64,000 nt of DNA from Opisthocomus hoazin (GCF_030867145.1 NC_134443.1:3100001-3164000), one strand, 5' to 3'. Counted from the first letter of the stretch, positions 10,515 through 24,165 are shown. A program made the numbers and translations. The notes: generated by a model from the letters alone, not told the origin.

Positions 10515-12380
10515 CTCCTTGTGTTGCTTCTCTCCTGAGATGCCCAGCCAAGCTGCTCGAAGGGAAAAGGTGATGAGAAACCTGGTAATAACATGGCTGA
10601 GGGCATGTTGTGGACTCCTATGTTTATGGGGTGATTCAGAGGAGAGGAGTGCCACTGAAATGGTCACCTGGAGGGGACTGTCCTTTGTATGTGATATAGC
10701 CTTCCCAAAGTCACATACATCCCTGCGTCCTAAACAGCAGAGTAGTTTGTGTCTCTCAGTAAACACCTGCAATGGCTTCCATGGCTCCAAGATGTGTGTG
10801 GTGTGAGACAGATGTCCAAGGAGCTGCAACTCTTCACCTTGGCGCGCAGACCATCTCTTTCTGCCCCCCAGGCCCCTTTCTGAACTACTCAGCTATGTTG
10901 GCAGAGCTGCACAGCCACTGCTTGGCAGTTTGCATGACCTGTTGCCGGTGACACCGAAGTGAGGGCTTTAAGCAAGTCCCTCTGTGTCCTTTGCGTACCA
11001 GAGGAAGTGAAGTTAGAAACCCTCCAGGATGCAGCCATTGTGTCTTCCTGCCTTTGTGCCCTGAACCGCAAGACCACCGACATCAGAGAGCAAAGCTACC
11101 TTGCCTGTGCATGGAGTTATCATGTAGCTGGTATGTAGGAGAGAACAAGTTGCCTACCCCTGATTCCCACATGCTGAAGGTCTCCTTGGGTGATCTTCTA
11201 CCCTGTACCCCCCCAAACCTGCTTCAGATGGAGTGAGAGGCGGATCCTGTGCTGCCCCATATAAAATCAGAACCCCTATGTTGCCTTTCCCCATAGCTAA
11301 AGACCTGTCTCCTCTTGAAGACAGCTGCTGTCAGCAACCTCCCTGTGTGCTGCTATGCAGAAAGGCTCTCAGGAAATGCACGCTCCATCAACAGTCATCA
11401 GCTTTGCTCAGCTGACAGCAGAAGTAAGGCTTGGTGAAAAGATCGTACCAGGGACAGAAGGCAACATCTATGGCATGTGATCAGAGGGAGCAGGACATAG
11501 CAGGGCATTGGAGCCTTTGGGCAGACCTTCGCAATGGGTGCTACACATGGGACTAGCACGGGCCAGTGGGAAACTGCATGTCTTAGTGTGGTGAGATGCT
11601 TGGGAAAAGGATACAGGGATCCTCCTGTCTATTTGCCTCCAGCGAGTTGTTGGCAACTTTCTCAGATCGTGTATATTTGTGAGGAGTTTTGATGTCTCAT
11701 GGAAAGCTTTCCAAGCTTTATGCGGTGCCTGTTATAGAGTTAGTGTGCACGATCAAAGAAGAAGTATTTGGTAGCCTAGGGGATGAAGAAGGAACAGTCG
11801 AGCAGTCCCAACACTGACCTTTGGAGCTGGAGGGGTGGGGAGAAGAATTGGTATGTGTTGGAGACGAGTGTCTCTGCTTCTCAGACATCCTTCTTCTGTT
11901 GATTGGAGGCTGCTGAAGGCTCTCCAGTAAAGGTAAGGAGAGGCAAACAGCATATGGATTTCTCTTGTTGTTAAATTGCTGAGCCTAAAATCTTACAAGG
12001 TATCCAAGGTGACTGGGAAGCTTACAGCTGACTTAGATGGAGTTAGGTTATGCAATCGGTATTGTGACTCTTGTCAGAGAAAATGGTTTTCAAGTCTGGC
12101 TTTGTATTTTAGGGTTCAGGAAAACATTCCTTATTCATTATGAGAGTCCTTATAGTGAGGCCCTGGAGGGCAAGGGGATGGCATCACCTGGAGAGGTGGG
12201 ACACTCCTCGTCACTGGATGAACCATTTGCCTATGCTGACGTGTCATTTCTCCTGGAAAAATTATGGCATCTAATCCTGTCACTTGAAAGGAGCCTGTGT
12301 GGCTGAATGGGCATGTCATGAACACGGAAATAAAAAGGCAGCGTTGCAGGGAACATAAGCAATGTCCCTATTCTTTACTT
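10515..12380 (+). repeat. Intergenic spacer, a-type flank to A-type promoter (FK3-FK4)
   Basis: This is the second of two consecutive a-to-A spacers and gives FK3-FK4 the simplest head-to-tail arrangement in the array. It contains no supported gene. Confidence 0.85.
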
Positions 12381-12387
12381 GTGATGC

Positions 12388-12497
12388 TTTGCATGCAAGA
12401 TGAGCTTGTTGGTCAACACATTACATGCACAAAGGGTGCCTCTGCGCCTGGGGCGGTGTGGACCAGTATAAAAGCCAGTCCAACTGAAGGCTCCCTC
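12388..12497 (+). promoter_or_regulatory. FK4 core promoter, A type
   Basis: TTGCATGCAA (12389-12398) and TATAAAA (12467-12473) have the standard spacing. The inferred start is A12498 and exon 1 is 12498-12534. Confidence 0.85.
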
Positions 12498-12890
12498 ATT
12501 CACTTCTCTTGCCTTCTCCTCCTTGGTCAACAAGGTGAGCTGCAACTACCATTGCATGTTTCTTGTCTTTTTCCTTTTTCTCTTTGTCTTTCATCCTGAA
12601 CTGAGACTGTGTCACACCTTAGTTTTTGCTGAGAGTCTTGCTCCTTGATACTGCTCCCAGCATCTCTGCTGTCCTTGCCATGCTGGGGAGGAGGTGGGAG
12701 AAGGTCTTGGGATTTCGTTGCAGGGAAACCATGTGGATTGAGCTTCTAAACCTCTCTTCTTCCCAGTGAAGGCTGACCCTACTCCCTAGCCTGTGTCTCT
12801 TCACTTGCCGAGCAGGCGGTGAGGCTGCTTCTCACATGCTGCCTGTGCTTTCTGTGCCCTCTCTCCCAGGTACACCTCCGTCCCACAGCC

Positions 12891-13187
12891 ATGTCCTGCT
12901 ACGATCTGTGCCGTCCCTGTGGCCCTACTCCGCTTGCCAACAGCTGCAACGAGCCCTGCTTCAGGCAGTGCCAGGACTCCCGTGTGATTATTGAACCATC
13001 TCCCGTGGTGGTGACCCTGCCCGGACCCATCCTCAGCTCCTTCCCTCAGAACACCGCTGTGGGATCCACCACCTCCGCTGCTGTTGGCAGCATCCTGAGT
13101 GCTGAGGGAGTGCCCATCAACTCCGGGGGCTTTAACCTCTCTGGCCTTGGTGGCCGCTACTATGGCAGAAGGTGCCTGCCCTGCTAA
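12891..13187 (+). CDS. FK4: feather keratin, 98 aa
   Basis: The protein equals FK1 and FK3. Exon 1 is 12498-12534, the intron is 12535-12869 (335 bp) and exon 2 begins at 12870. The last tyrosine codons read TACTAT rather than TACTAC, a synonymous difference shared with FK5, FK8-FK11 and FK13. The 3' UTR is of the FK3 type, but the downstream flank changes to b type (GGGGGAAAGGAGATGATG) after ATTAAA at 13608-13613. FK3 and FK4 are therefore sisters in the gene body but not beyond it, which suggests a crossover near the 3' end. Confidence 0.96.
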   Translation: MSCYDLCRPCGPTPLANSCNEPCFRQCQDSRVIIEPSPVVVTLPGPILSSFPQNTAVGSTTSAAVGSILSAEGVPINSGGFNLSGLGGRYYGRRCLPC

Positions 13188-13639
13188 AGCCTGTCTGGAC
13201 ATCGAGTGAGTGCATCGACCAGGAAGCCCCCAGCCATGTGCCAGACTGTAGACGGAGCTGCTGGCCAAGGTTTCCTGAGGGGCTGAGCACCCTTGTGCCC
13301 TCCTGCAAAGGAGGGAGGCAAGCAAGGTGCCAGCCTGTGCTGTCTGGAAACACAGCCAGCTGATGTCATCTTCTTCTCCTGCTTTCTTCTCTGCACCATG
13401 AGTGCCTGATGTCTCCTGCTGTCCTGTGTATTGGGTTGATCCTGAATCCAGCTGAGAGGTGCCCTGCTCATCAGCCTCTGCCCATGTGTGTGGGAGGAAG
13501 ACATGTGTCCCATTGCTGTGAAGGGGTGCCTGACTGTCAGCTGCCCCTGTAGCAGCCTGGGCTGGGTCCCTTCCACCATGCACTGCTTTGTTTCACTCTT
13601 CAGACTCATTAAAGTTTGTGCTGCATTGTATCTTGATGT

Positions 13640-16600
13640 CTCCTTGTGTTGCTTCTCTCCCGGGATGCCCAGCCAAGCTGCTGGAGGGGGAAAGGAGATG
13701 ATGTGAAGTGGAAAAAGCTGGGTGGGTAAGGGCCAGTGATGGACCTGCCTGATGGCTGGAGGATCTGAGTACTCTCAAGGGCCATGGTCATGGGAAGACA
13801 TACATTGTTGGTGGTGTTGTGTGTGTTGTTGTGTGATTATGGAAATGTTTGCCAGAAGCTCTCGTAAGGGCCATGTCAGTGACAAGTGAGGTTGGATCCT
13901 GACTTCCGGCTGATGAGGCAAGCCATTGGCCTGCTGGAAGACATTTCTGTACAGGCTGACATCCACCTGGCCAAGGTTCTGATGGCATGTCACCACTCCC
14001 AAAGTGTCCTTGCCCTTCTCTTCCCCAAGCACTGCTTGCAAACTTTGGAACTGGAGGGAGTCGCAAAGGAGTTGAAGGGATATGCCACAGCCAGGGCAGC
14101 TGTTTATGAGTAAATACGAGTTCTATTTTTTTGATATTGTGCTCTTTCCATCACTTATGTTGTCTGTTTCTCCATGGGGAATTCTTTGTACCTGATCCTG
14201 CAGTCCTCCTTCTGACAGAGTGAAAGACTACTTGTGCACTATCCGGAGGTTAAAAGTATGTGCTTGCACCAGATGATTGCCTTCTAGTCCTTTCTGAAAG
14301 AATGCCATCCTTGAAAATAATCCTGCACTTTAATGTGCTGGGGGACTCTGTGGAATGCACACCCATTCATGATGGTAAGCCCTGTTGAGCCATTAGCAGC
14401 AGCAAGGTCATGATTGAAACACGGAAGAAAGGCAACATATTCAGTACGTGCTCTGAGGAAGCAAGTTGCTTGAGCCTTTACATAGACCCTCAGTATGGGG
14501 GGCTGAGTCACGGAGGATGGCAAGATAGTAGGAAATGGCTTCTTTGCCATGGACAGAAAACTAGGGTGCAGCATGGTTTGAGGGTGATGAAAACTCTTTC
14601 ATGTTTGGTAGAAACCCTTCCACTATCTGCAGGACTACTGTGTTGCAGACAACAAGGGGATTTCTTCTGCATGCATATTTGCTTAGATAAATGCCTCCTG
14701 TGAATCTAAGTGCTCCTTTCTTCCTCCCAAAGGAGGAATTTGCTTGAGGGTTTGCGGGGGCACAGTGGAGCATTTGGGCAGACCATTGCCATAGGTGCTG
14801 ACTGTAGGAGTACCAGGGCCCGGTAGGAGACTCTGCCTTTGGAGTTTCTGGAGCAGGGATGTGACTGAAAGGACTCTTACAACAAAAGATAGATTTTTAC
14901 ACACATAAAGTGAAATTAAGCTCCTCTGCATGATGGAACAGTTTCTTCCTCCTCTGTGTTGTTCTAGATGGAGGTGGTGTCCTCTGTGCCAGGTGCACAG
15001 GAGATTTCCTCTGCTTGCATGGCAGAGATATGTAACAACAGACCCAATGGCCCTGAGCAGCCTCACCTGGGGTCTCTCACTCTTCCCTCTTCCCTTTGAC
15101 CCAGGGCTCTATTTAAGCTCTTTCCTGAGCCCTCAGCCCATGTTTTAGTCCTGTGGCAGGAGTGTAAGCTTCCTGTTCTTTTGCAGGTTTGCTCCTGACT
15201 GGTGATGGGGCCCCTTGGTCTGTGGCCTTAATTTGTGTGCTGAATTCCCAGGCTCTGCTTGGGTCTGTCTGGTCTTTCTGGCTCTGGTCAGGAATCAGTG
15301 AGCTCTGTTGCCTCAGGGCACCACCATGGGATCTGTTCCTGCCTTGTGGACTGACTGCCCTGCTTGATGTCCGTCCTGCTTCATCCCCATGAGCGTAATG
15401 ACTGAGCTGCACTCTGGGCTGCAGCATTTGCTGTCTCGGCATTTTCCTTGCTCAGGTACCATGCAATGGGGTCACTGCTGGTGAGTCTGCTGCCCTCCTG
15501 GCCTTGTAATCATGCTCATGTGCTGGGTGGCAGCCTGTGGGGTGCAGGTGGCTCTTGGTGATCCCAGAGAAGGTTTCTGTTTGGATGGACCTTTGCTGTC
15601 CTCATGAGGTTAACAGAGTGCGTCTTCTAAGCTCTCTTCATCATCTTACATGAGGAATTTGGCCTGGGCCTCTGTGATTAGAGAGTTGCTTGTCCCTGGT
15701 GGAGTAGCAGCCTAACTGGGGAAGGTGTTATGTCCACCCTTTGCAATGAGGGCCCAGCTGGGGTGGCCGGGAATGCAGGTTGTGCCTCAAGCAGGGCTGT
15801 CATTCCTCCTGGGGACATTCAGCTCCTCTCCTGCCCCAGGAAATACAGTGCAGAGCATGGAGTCCTTGCCTTGGCATGCATCTCTGGGGAGATCCTGACA
15901 CCTGCTGCTCCCCAGGCTGTGCTTGCTGGCACTGCCAGCCCTGCCTTGCTGCTGGGGAGAGTTGTGTGTTGCATGGAAATCTTGTTGAGCCGCGACTTGT
16001 GCTGTCCTGTCAGTATGTAGGTCCAAAGCAGAAGCTGAGGCACAGACCAATGGGGAATGGAAGAAAGTAGACTTTAGAAGCCCGAAGAAGTTCTTGTTAG
16101 GGAGTGGTTTCTGCAAGAGAACAGCAGCAGCTGTTTACTGTTTACTTGTGAGAAGGCAATGTCATTCTTTCTGCAACATTCTTATTCTGGTTGTTGGGAT
16201 GCTCGAGGCAATGGTGAAAGAGGTGAGAAGGCAAAACAAACAGGTTAGTTGGTTTGAAGGGCAATGCAAGATACCAAAACAGTTTGAAAAATTCAACAGC
16301 ATAGCCTCCCTGATGAAAAAATGGTGCCTAAGAATGCTTAAATGGCCTTGGAGGCACAGAGAGCAATGGAATTGGCCAACCCGCAGGTAAAGAGTGTCTG
16401 CCCTGTATTCCTAGGTTTGTAATGAAAAAAGCTGCATTTGCTACAACTGGGCTAAAAGCATGCCTCAGGAACTGAAGATGCTGACATCACCTGAAAATGA
16501 CACCACTCCACCCAGTCAGCTGAAATATCTGCCTGATTTTTGTTCTAAATTCTCCTGGAAATATTATTGCTTCTAATCCTGTCACTAGAAAGGAGCTTGT

Positions 16601-16680
16601 GTGGCTGAATGGGCATGTCATAAACAGGGAAATGCAAAGGTAGCATTGCAGGAGCATAAGCAATGCCCTGATTTCTTTAA
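13640..16680 (+). repeat. Intergenic spacer, b-type flank to B-type promoter (FK4-FK5)
   Basis: This is a copy of the FK1-FK2 spacer at a constant offset of 10,490 bases, with scattered substitutions only. The TATTTAAG block is at 15110. No gene is supported. Confidence 0.85.
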
Positions 16681-16690
16681 TTGTGATGCT

Positions 16691-16799
16691 TTGCATGCAG
16701 GATGAGCTTGTTGGTAAACAAATTCTGTGTGCAAAGGTTCTCCCTGGGCCTGGGGCTGTCTAGACCAGTATAAAAGCCATATGAACTGCAGGCTCCTGC
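16691..16799 (+). promoter_or_regulatory. FK5 core promoter, B type
   Basis: TTGCATGCA (16691-16699) and TATAAAA (16769-16775) have the same centre spacing as FK2. The inferred start is A16800 and exon 1 is 16800-16836. Confidence 0.85.
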
Positions 16800-17130
16800 A
16801 TCAGCTTCTCTTGCCTTCTCCTCCTTGGTCTACAAGGTGAGTGGCAAATGCCATCATCTGTTTCTCTTTTCTGTTCTTCTCTTTCTCTTCTACCCTCAGT
16901 GTAGCTTCTGTTCCTTGCCACCACGGTGGGAGGTGGGAGAAGATCTTGGTCTTTCTGTGCAGGGAAAACCTGGGGATCAGGGCTCTATAATCTCCCTTCC
17001 TCCCTCTGCCGCCTATCCCTGCTCCCTAGCCTGTGCCTTTTCTCTTGCCGAGCAGGCGGTGAGGCTGCTCCTCACATACTGCCTGTGCTTTCTGTGCCCT
17101 CTCTCCCAGGTACACCTCCATCCCACAGCC

Positions 17131-17427
17131 ATGTCCTGCTACGATCTGTGCCGTCCCTGTGGCCCAACCCCGCTTGCCAACAGCTGCAACGAGCCCTGCT
17201 TCAGGCAGTGCCAGGACTCCCGTGTGATTATTGAACCATCTCCCGTGGTGGTGACCCTGCCCGGACCCATCCTCAGCTCCTTCCCTCAGAACACCGCTGT
17301 GGGATCCACCACCTCCGCTGCTGTTGGCAGCATCCTGAGTGCTGAGGGAGTGCCCATCAACTCCGGGGGCTTTAACCTCTCTGGCCTTGGTGGCCGCTAC
17401 TATGGCAGAAGGTGCCTGCCCTGCTAA
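17131..17427 (+). CDS. FK5: feather keratin, 98 aa
   Basis: This is a standard array protein with subtype F24/I33/E35/A71 and eight Cys. Exon 1 is 16800-16836, the B-type intron is 16837-17109 (273 bp) and exon 2 begins at 17110. The leader reads CTCCATCCCAC where most B genes have CTCCTTCCCAC; CCATCCC is also seen in FK6, FK12, FK14 and FK16. ATTAAA is at 17848-17853, followed by an a-type flank. Promoter, intron and coding region all match FK2, 10,490 bases upstream. Confidence 0.96.
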   Translation: MSCYDLCRPCGPTPLANSCNEPCFRQCQDSRVIIEPSPVVVTLPGPILSSFPQNTAVGSTTSAAVGSILSAEGVPINSGGFNLSGLGGRYYGRRCLPC

Positions 17428-17879
17428 AGCCTGTCTGGACATCGAGTGAGTGCATTGACCAGGAAGCCCCCAGCCATGTGCCAGACTGAGGATGGAGCTG
17501 CTGGCCAGGGTTTCCAGAGGGGCTGAGCACCCTTGTGCCCTCCTGCAAAGGAGGGAGGCAAGCAAGGTGCCAGCCTGTGCTGTCTGGAAACACGGCCAGC
17601 TGATGTCATCTTCTTCTCCTGCTTTCTTCTCTGCACCATGAGTGCCTGTTGTCTCCTTCTGTCCTGTGTATTGGGTTGATCCTGAATCCAGCTGAGAGGG
17701 GCCCTGCTCATCATCCTCTGCCCATGTGTGTGGGAGGAAGACATGTGTCCCATTGCTGGAAAGGGGTGCCTGACTGTCAGCTGCCCCTGTAGCAGCCTGG
17801 GCTGGGTCCCTTCCACCATGCACTGCTTTGTTTCACTCTTCAGACTCATTAAAGTTTGTGCTGCATTGTATCTTGATGT

Positions 17880-19745
17880 CTCCTTGTGTTGCTTCTCTCC
17901 TGAGATGCCCAGCCAAGCTGCTCGAAGGGAAAAGGTGATGAGAAACCTGGTAATAACATGGCTGAGGGCATGTTGTGGACTCCTATGTTTATGGGGTGAT
18001 TCAGAGGAGAGGAGTGCCACTGAAATGGTCACCTGGAGGGGACTGTCCTTTGTATGTGATATAGCCTTCCCAAAGTCACATACATCCCTGCGTCCTAAAC
18101 AGCAGAGTAGTTTGTGTCTCTCAGTAAACACCTGCAATGGCTTCCATGGCTCCAAGATGTGTGTGGTGTGAGACAGATGTCCAAGGAGCTGCAACTCTTC
18201 ACCTTGGCGCGCAGACCATCTCTTTCTGCCCCCCAGGCCCCTTTCTGAACTACTCAGCTATGTTGGCAGAGCTGCACAGCCACTGCTTGGCAGTTTGCAT
18301 GACCTGTTGCCGGTGACACCGAAGTGAGGGCTTTAAGCAAGTCCCTCTGTGTCCTTTGCGTACCAGAGGAAGTGAAGTAAGAAACCCTCCAGGATGCAGC
18401 CATTGTGTCTTCCTGCCTTTGTGCCCTGAACCGCAAGACCACCGACATCAGAGAGCAAAGCTACCTTGCCTGCGCATGAAGTTATCATGTAGCTGGTATG
18501 TAGGAGAGAACAAGTTGCCTACCCCTGATTCCCACATGCTGAAGGTCTCCTTGGGTGATCTTCTACCCTGTACCCCCCCAAACCTGCTTCAGATGGAGTG
18601 AGAGGCGGATCCTGTGCTGCCCCATATAAAATCAGAACCCCTATGTTGCCTTTCCCCATAGCTAAAGACCTGTCTCCTCTTGAAGACAGCTGCTGTCAGC
18701 AACCTCCCTGTGTGCTGCTATGCAGAAAGGCTCTCAGGAAATGCACGCTCCATCAACAGTCATCAGCTTTGCTCAGCTGACAGCAGAAGTAAGGCTTGGT
18801 GAAAAGATCGTACCAGGGACAGAAGGCAACATCTATGGCATGTGATCAGAGGGAGCAGGACATAGCAGGGCATTGGAGCCTTTGGGCAGACCTTCGCAAC
18901 GGGTGCTACACATGGGACTAGCACGGGCCAGTGGGAAACTGCATGTCTTAGTGTGGTGAGATGCTTGGGAAAAGGATACAGGGATCCTCCTGTCTATTTG
19001 CCTCCAGCGAGTTGTTGGCAACTTTCTCAGATCGTGTATATTTGTGAGGAGTTTTGATGTCTCATGGAAAGCTTTCCAAGCTTTATGCGGTGCCTGTTAT
19101 AGAGTTAGTGTGCACGATCAAAGAAGAAGTATTTGGTAGCCTAGGGGATGAAGAAGGAACAGTCGAGCAGTCCCAACACTGACCTTTGGAGCTGGAGGGG
19201 TGGGGAGAAGAATTGGTATGTGTTGGAGACGAGTGTCTCTGCTTCTCAGACATCCTTCTTCTGTTGATTGGAGGCTGCTGAAGGCTCTCCAGTAAAGGTA
19301 AGGAGAGGCAAACAGCATATGGATTTCTCTTGTTGTTAAATTGCTGAGCCTAAAATCTTACAAGGTATCCAAGGTGACTGGGAAGCTTACAGCTGACTTA
19401 GATGGAGTTAGGTTATGCAATCGGTATTGTGACTCTTGTCAGAGAAAATGGTTTTCAAGTCTGGCTTTGTATTTTAGGGTTCAGGAAAACATTCCTTATT
19501 CATTATGAGAGTCCTTATAGTGAGGCCCTGGAGGGCAAGGGGATGGCATCACCTGGAGAGGTGGGACACTCCTCGTCACTGGATGAACCATTTGCCTATG
19601 CTGACGTGTCATTTCTCCTGGAAAAATTATGGCATCTAATCCTGTCACTTGAAAGGAGCCTGTGTGGCTGAATGGGCATGTCATGAACACGGAAATAAAA
19701 GGGCAGCGTTGCAGGGAACATAAGCAATGTCCCTATTCTTTACTT
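17880..19745 (+). repeat. Intergenic spacer, a-type flank to A-type promoter (FK5-FK6)
   Basis: This is the fourth copy of the a-to-A spacer, corresponding to the FK2-FK3 spacer at +10,490 bases. I see no gene in it. Confidence 0.85.
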
Positions 19746-19752
19746 GTGATGC

Positions 19753-19862
19753 TTTGCATGCAAGATGAGCTTGTTGGTCAACACATTACATGCACAAAGG
19801 GTGCCTCTGCGCCTGGGGCGGTGTGGACCAGTATAAAAGCCAGTCCAACTGAAGGCTCCCTC
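19753..19862 (+). promoter_or_regulatory. FK6 core promoter, A type
   Basis: TTGCATGCAA (19754-19763) and TATAAAA (19832-19838) have the standard spacing. The inferred start is A19863 and exon 1 is 19863-19899. Confidence 0.85.
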
Positions 19863-20255
19863 ATTCACTTCTCTTGCCTTCTCCTCCTTGGTCAACAAGG
19901 TGAGCTACAACTACCATTGCATGTTTCTTGTCTTTTTCCTTTTTCTCCTTGTCTTTCATCCTGAACTGAGACTGTGTCACACCTTAGTTTTTGCTGAGAG
20001 TCTTGCTCCTTGATACTGCTCCCAGCATCTCTGCTGTCCTTGCCATGCTGGGGAGGAGGTGGGAGAAGGTCTTGGGATTTCGTTGCAGGGAAACCATGTG
20101 GATTGAGCTTCTAAACCTCTCTTCTTCCCAGTGAAGGCTGACCCTACTCCCTAGCCTGTGTCTCTTCACTTGCCGAGCAGGCGGTGAGGCTGCTTCTCAC
20201 GTGCTGCTTGTGCTTTCTGTGCCCTCTCTCCCAGGTACACCTCCATCCCACAGCC

Positions 20256-20552
20256 ATGTCCTGCTACGATCTGTGCCGTCCCTGTGGCCCTACTCCGCTT
20301 GCCAACAGCTGCAACGAGCCCTGCTTCAGGCAGTGCCAGGACTCCCGTGTGATTATTGAACCATCTCCCGTGGTGGTGACCCTGCCCGGACCCATCCTCA
20401 GCTCCTTCCCTCAGAACACCGCTGTGGGATCCACCACCTCCGCTGCTGTTGGCAGCATCCTGAGTGCTGAGGGAGTGCCCATCAACTCTGGGGGCTTTAA
20501 CCTCTCTGGCCTTGGTGGCCGCTACTACGGCAGAAGGTGCCTGCCCTGCTAA
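20256..20552 (+). CDS. FK6: feather keratin, 98 aa
   Basis: The protein is identical to FK1. Exon 1 is 19863-19899, the intron is 19900-20234 (335 bp) and exon 2 begins at 20235. The intron 3' end (CACGTGCTGCTTGTG) and the 3' UTR (GAAGACGGAGCTACTGG) match FK1 rather than FK3/FK4. FK1 and FK6 thus form a pair, and both are followed by b-type flanks. ATTAAA is at 20973-20978. The protein is a structural component of feather corneous material, as for the other copies. Confidence 0.96.
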   Translation: MSCYDLCRPCGPTPLANSCNEPCFRQCQDSRVIIEPSPVVVTLPGPILSSFPQNTAVGSTTSAAVGSILSAEGVPINSGGFNLSGLGGRYYGRRCLPC

Positions 20553-21004
20553 AGCCTGTCTGGACATCGAGTGAGTGCATCGACCAGGAAGCCCCAAGCC
20601 ATGTGCCAGACTGAAGACGGAGCTACTGGCCAGGGTTTCCAGAGGGGTTGAGCACCCTTGTGCCCTCCTGCAAAGGAGGGAGGCAAGCAAGGTGCCAGCC
20701 TGTGCTGTCTGGAAACACGGCCAGCTGATGTCATCTTCTTCTCCTGCTTTCTTCTCTGCACCATGAGTGCCTGTTGTCTCCTGCTGTCCTGTGTATTGGG
20801 TTGATCCTGAATCCAGCTGAGAGGGGCCCTGCTCATCAGCCTCTGCCCATGTGTGTGGGAGGAAGACACGTGTCCCATTGCTGTGAAGGGGTGCCTGTGT
20901 GTCAGCTGCCCCTGTAGCAGCCTGGGCTGGGTCCCTTCCACCATGCACTGCTTTGTTTCACTCTTCAGACTCATTAAAGTTTGTGCTGCATTGTATCTTG
21001 ATGT

Positions 21005-24000
21005 CTCCTTGTGTTGCTTCTCTCCCGGGATGCCCAGCCAAGCTGCTGGAGGGGGAAAGGGGATGATGTGAAGTGGAAAAAGCTGGGTGGGTAAGGGCCA
21101 GTGATGGACCTGCCTGATGGCTGGAGGATCTGAGTACTCTCAAGGGCCATGGTCATGGGAAGACATACATTGTTGGTGGTGTTGTGTGTGTTGTTGTGTG
21201 ATTATGGAAATGTTTGCCAGAAGCTCTCGTAAGGGCCATGTCAGTGACAAGTGAGGTTGGATCCTGACTTCCGGCTGATGAGGCAAGCCATTGGCCTGCT
21301 GGAAGACATTTCTGTACAGGCTGACAACCACCTGGCCAAGGTTCTGATGGCATGTCACCACTCCCAAAGTGTCCTTGCCCTTCTCTTCCCCAAGCACTGC
21401 TTGCAAACTTTGGAACTGGAGGGAGTCGCAAAGGAGTTGAAGGGATATGCCACAGCCAGGGCAGCTGTTTATGAGTAAATACGAGTTCTATTTTTTTGAT
21501 ATTGTGCTCTTTCCATCACTTATGTTGTCTGTTTCTCCATGGGGAATTCTTTGTACCTGATCCTGCAGTCCTCCTTCTGACAGAGTGAAAGACTACTTGT
21601 GCACTATCCGGAGGTTAAAAGTATGTGCTTGCACCAGATGATTGCCTTCTAGTCCTTTCTGAAAGAATGCCATCCTTGAAAATAATCCTGCACTTTAATG
21701 TGCTGGGGGACCCTGTGGAATGCACACCCATTCATGATGGTAAGCCCTGTTGAGCCATTAGCAGCAGCAAGGTCATGATTGAAACACGGAAGAAAGGCAA
21801 CATATTCAGTACGTGCTCTGAGGAAGCAGGTTGCTTGAGCCTTTACATAGACCCTCAGTATGGGGGGCTGAGTCACGGAGGATGGCAAGATAGTAGGAAA
21901 TGGCTTCTTTGCCATGGACAGAAAACTAGGGTGCAGCATGGTTTGAGGGTGATGAAAACTCTTTCATGTTTGGTAGAAACCCTTCCACTATCTGCAGGAC
22001 TACTGTGTTGCAGACAACAAGGGGATTACTTCTGCATGCATATTTGCTTAGATAAATGCCTCCTGTGAATCTAAGTGCTCCTTTCTTCCTCCCAAATGAG
22101 GAATTTGCTTGAGGGTTGCGGGGGCACAGTGGAGCATTTGGGCAGACCATTGCCATAGGTGCTGACTGTAGGAGTACCAGGGCCCGGTAGGAGACTCTGC
22201 CTTTGGAGTTTCTGGAGCAGGGATGTGACTGAAAGGACTCTTACAACAAAAGATAGATTTTTACACACATAAAGTGAAATTAAGCTCCTCTGCATGATGG
22301 AACAGTTTCTTCCTCCTCTGTGTTGTTCTAGATGGAGATGGTGTCCTCTGTGCCAGGTGCACAGGAGATTTCCTCTGCTTGCATGGCAGAGATATGTAAC
22401 AACAGACCCAATGGCCTTGAGCAGCCTCACCTGGGGTCTCTCACTCTTCCCTCTTCCCTTTGACCCAGGGCTCTATTTAAGCTCTTTCCTGAGCCCTCAG
22501 CCCAGGTTTCAGTCCTGTGGCAGGAGTGTAAGCTTCCTGTTCTTTTGCAGGTTTGCTCCTGACTGGTGATGGGGCCCCTTGATCTGTGGCCTTAATTTGT
22601 GTGCTGATTTCCCAGGCTCTGCTTGGGTCTGTCTGGTCCTTCTGGCTCTGGTCAGGAATCAGTGAGCTCTGTTGCCCCAGGGCACCACCATGGGATCTGT
22701 TCCTGCCCTGTGGACTGACTGCCCTGCTTGATGTCCGTCCTGCTTCATCCCCATGAGCGTAATGACTGAGCTGCACTCTGGGCTGCAGCATCTGCTGTCT
22801 CGGCATTTTCCTTGCTCAGGTACCATGCAATGGGGTCACTGCTGGTGAGTCTGCTGCCCTCCTGGCCTTGTAATCATGCTCATGTGCTGGGTGGCAGCCT
22901 GTGGGGTGCAGGTGGCTCTTGGTGATCCCAGAGAAGGTTTCTGTTTGGATGGACCTTTGCTGTCCTCATGAGGTTAGCAGAGTGCTTCTTCTAAGCTCTC
23001 TTCATCATCTTACATGAGGAATTTGGCCTGGGCCTCTGTGATTAGAGAGTTGCTTGTCCCTGGTGGAGTAGCAGCCTAACTCGGGAAGATGTTTTGTCCA
23101 CCCTTTGCAATGAGGGCCCAGCTGGAGTAGCTGGGAGTACAGGTGGTTCCCCAAGCAGGGCTGTCATTCCTCCTGGGGACATTCAGCTCCTCTCCTGCCC
23201 CAGGAAATGCAGTGCAGAGCATGGAGTCCTTGCCTTGGCATGCATCTCTGGGGAGATCCTGACACCTGCTGCTCCCCAGGCTGTGCTTGCTGGCACTGCC
23301 AGCCCTGCCTTGCTGCTGGGGAGAGTTGTGTGTTGCATGGAAATCTTGTTGAGCAGCGACTTGTGCTGTCCTGTCAGTATATAGGTCCAAAGCAGGAGCT
23401 GAGGCACAGACCAATGGGGAATGGAAGAAAGTAGACTTTAGAAGCCCGAAGAAGTTCTTGTTAGGGAGTGGTTTCTGCAAGAGAACAGCAGCAGCTGTTT
23501 ACTGTTTACTTGTGAGAAGGCAATGTCATTCTTTCTGCAACATTCTTATTCTGGTTGTTGGGATGCTCGAGGCAATGGTGAAAGAGGTGAGAAGGCAAAA
23601 CAAACAGGTTAGTTGGTTTGAAGGGCAATGCAAGATACCAAAACAGTTTGAAAAATTCAACAGCATAGCCTCCCTGATGAAAAAATGGTGCCTAAGAATG
23701 CTTAAATGGCCTTGGAGGCACAGAGAGCAATGGAATTGGCCAACCCGCAGGTAAAGAGTGTCTGCCCTGTATTCCTAGGTTTGTAATGAAAAAAGCTGCA
23801 TTTGCTACAACTGGGCTAAAAGCATGCCTCAGGAACTGAAGATGCTGACTTCACCTGAAAATATGACACCACTCCACCCAGCCAGCTGAAATATCTGCCT
23901 GATTTTTGTTCTAAATTCTCCTGGAAATATTATTGCTTCTAATCCTGTCACTTGAAAGGAGCTTGTGTGGCTGAATGGGCATGTCATAAACAGGGAAATG

Positions 24001-24050
24001 TAAAGGTAGCATTGCAGGAGCATAAGCAATGCCCTGATTTCTTTAATTGT
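21005..24050 (+). repeat. Intergenic spacer, b-type flank to B-type promoter (FK6-FK7)
   Basis: This is the third b-to-B spacer. It differs from the other two by small indels, for example at about 22097-22115. The TATTTAAG block is at 22474. No gene is supported. Confidence 0.85.
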
Positions 24051-24056
24051 GATGCT

Positions 24057-24165
24057 TTGCATGCAGGATGAGCTTGTTGGTAAACACATTCTGTGTGCAA
24101 AGGTTCTCCCTGGGCCTGGGGCTGTCTAGACCAGTATAAAAGCCAGATGAACTGCAGGCTCCCGC
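24057..24165 (+). promoter_or_regulatory. FK7 core promoter, B type
   Basis: TTGCATGCA (24057-24065) and TATAAAA (24135-24141) have the standard spacing. The inferred start is A24166 and exon 1 is 24166-24202. Confidence 0.85.
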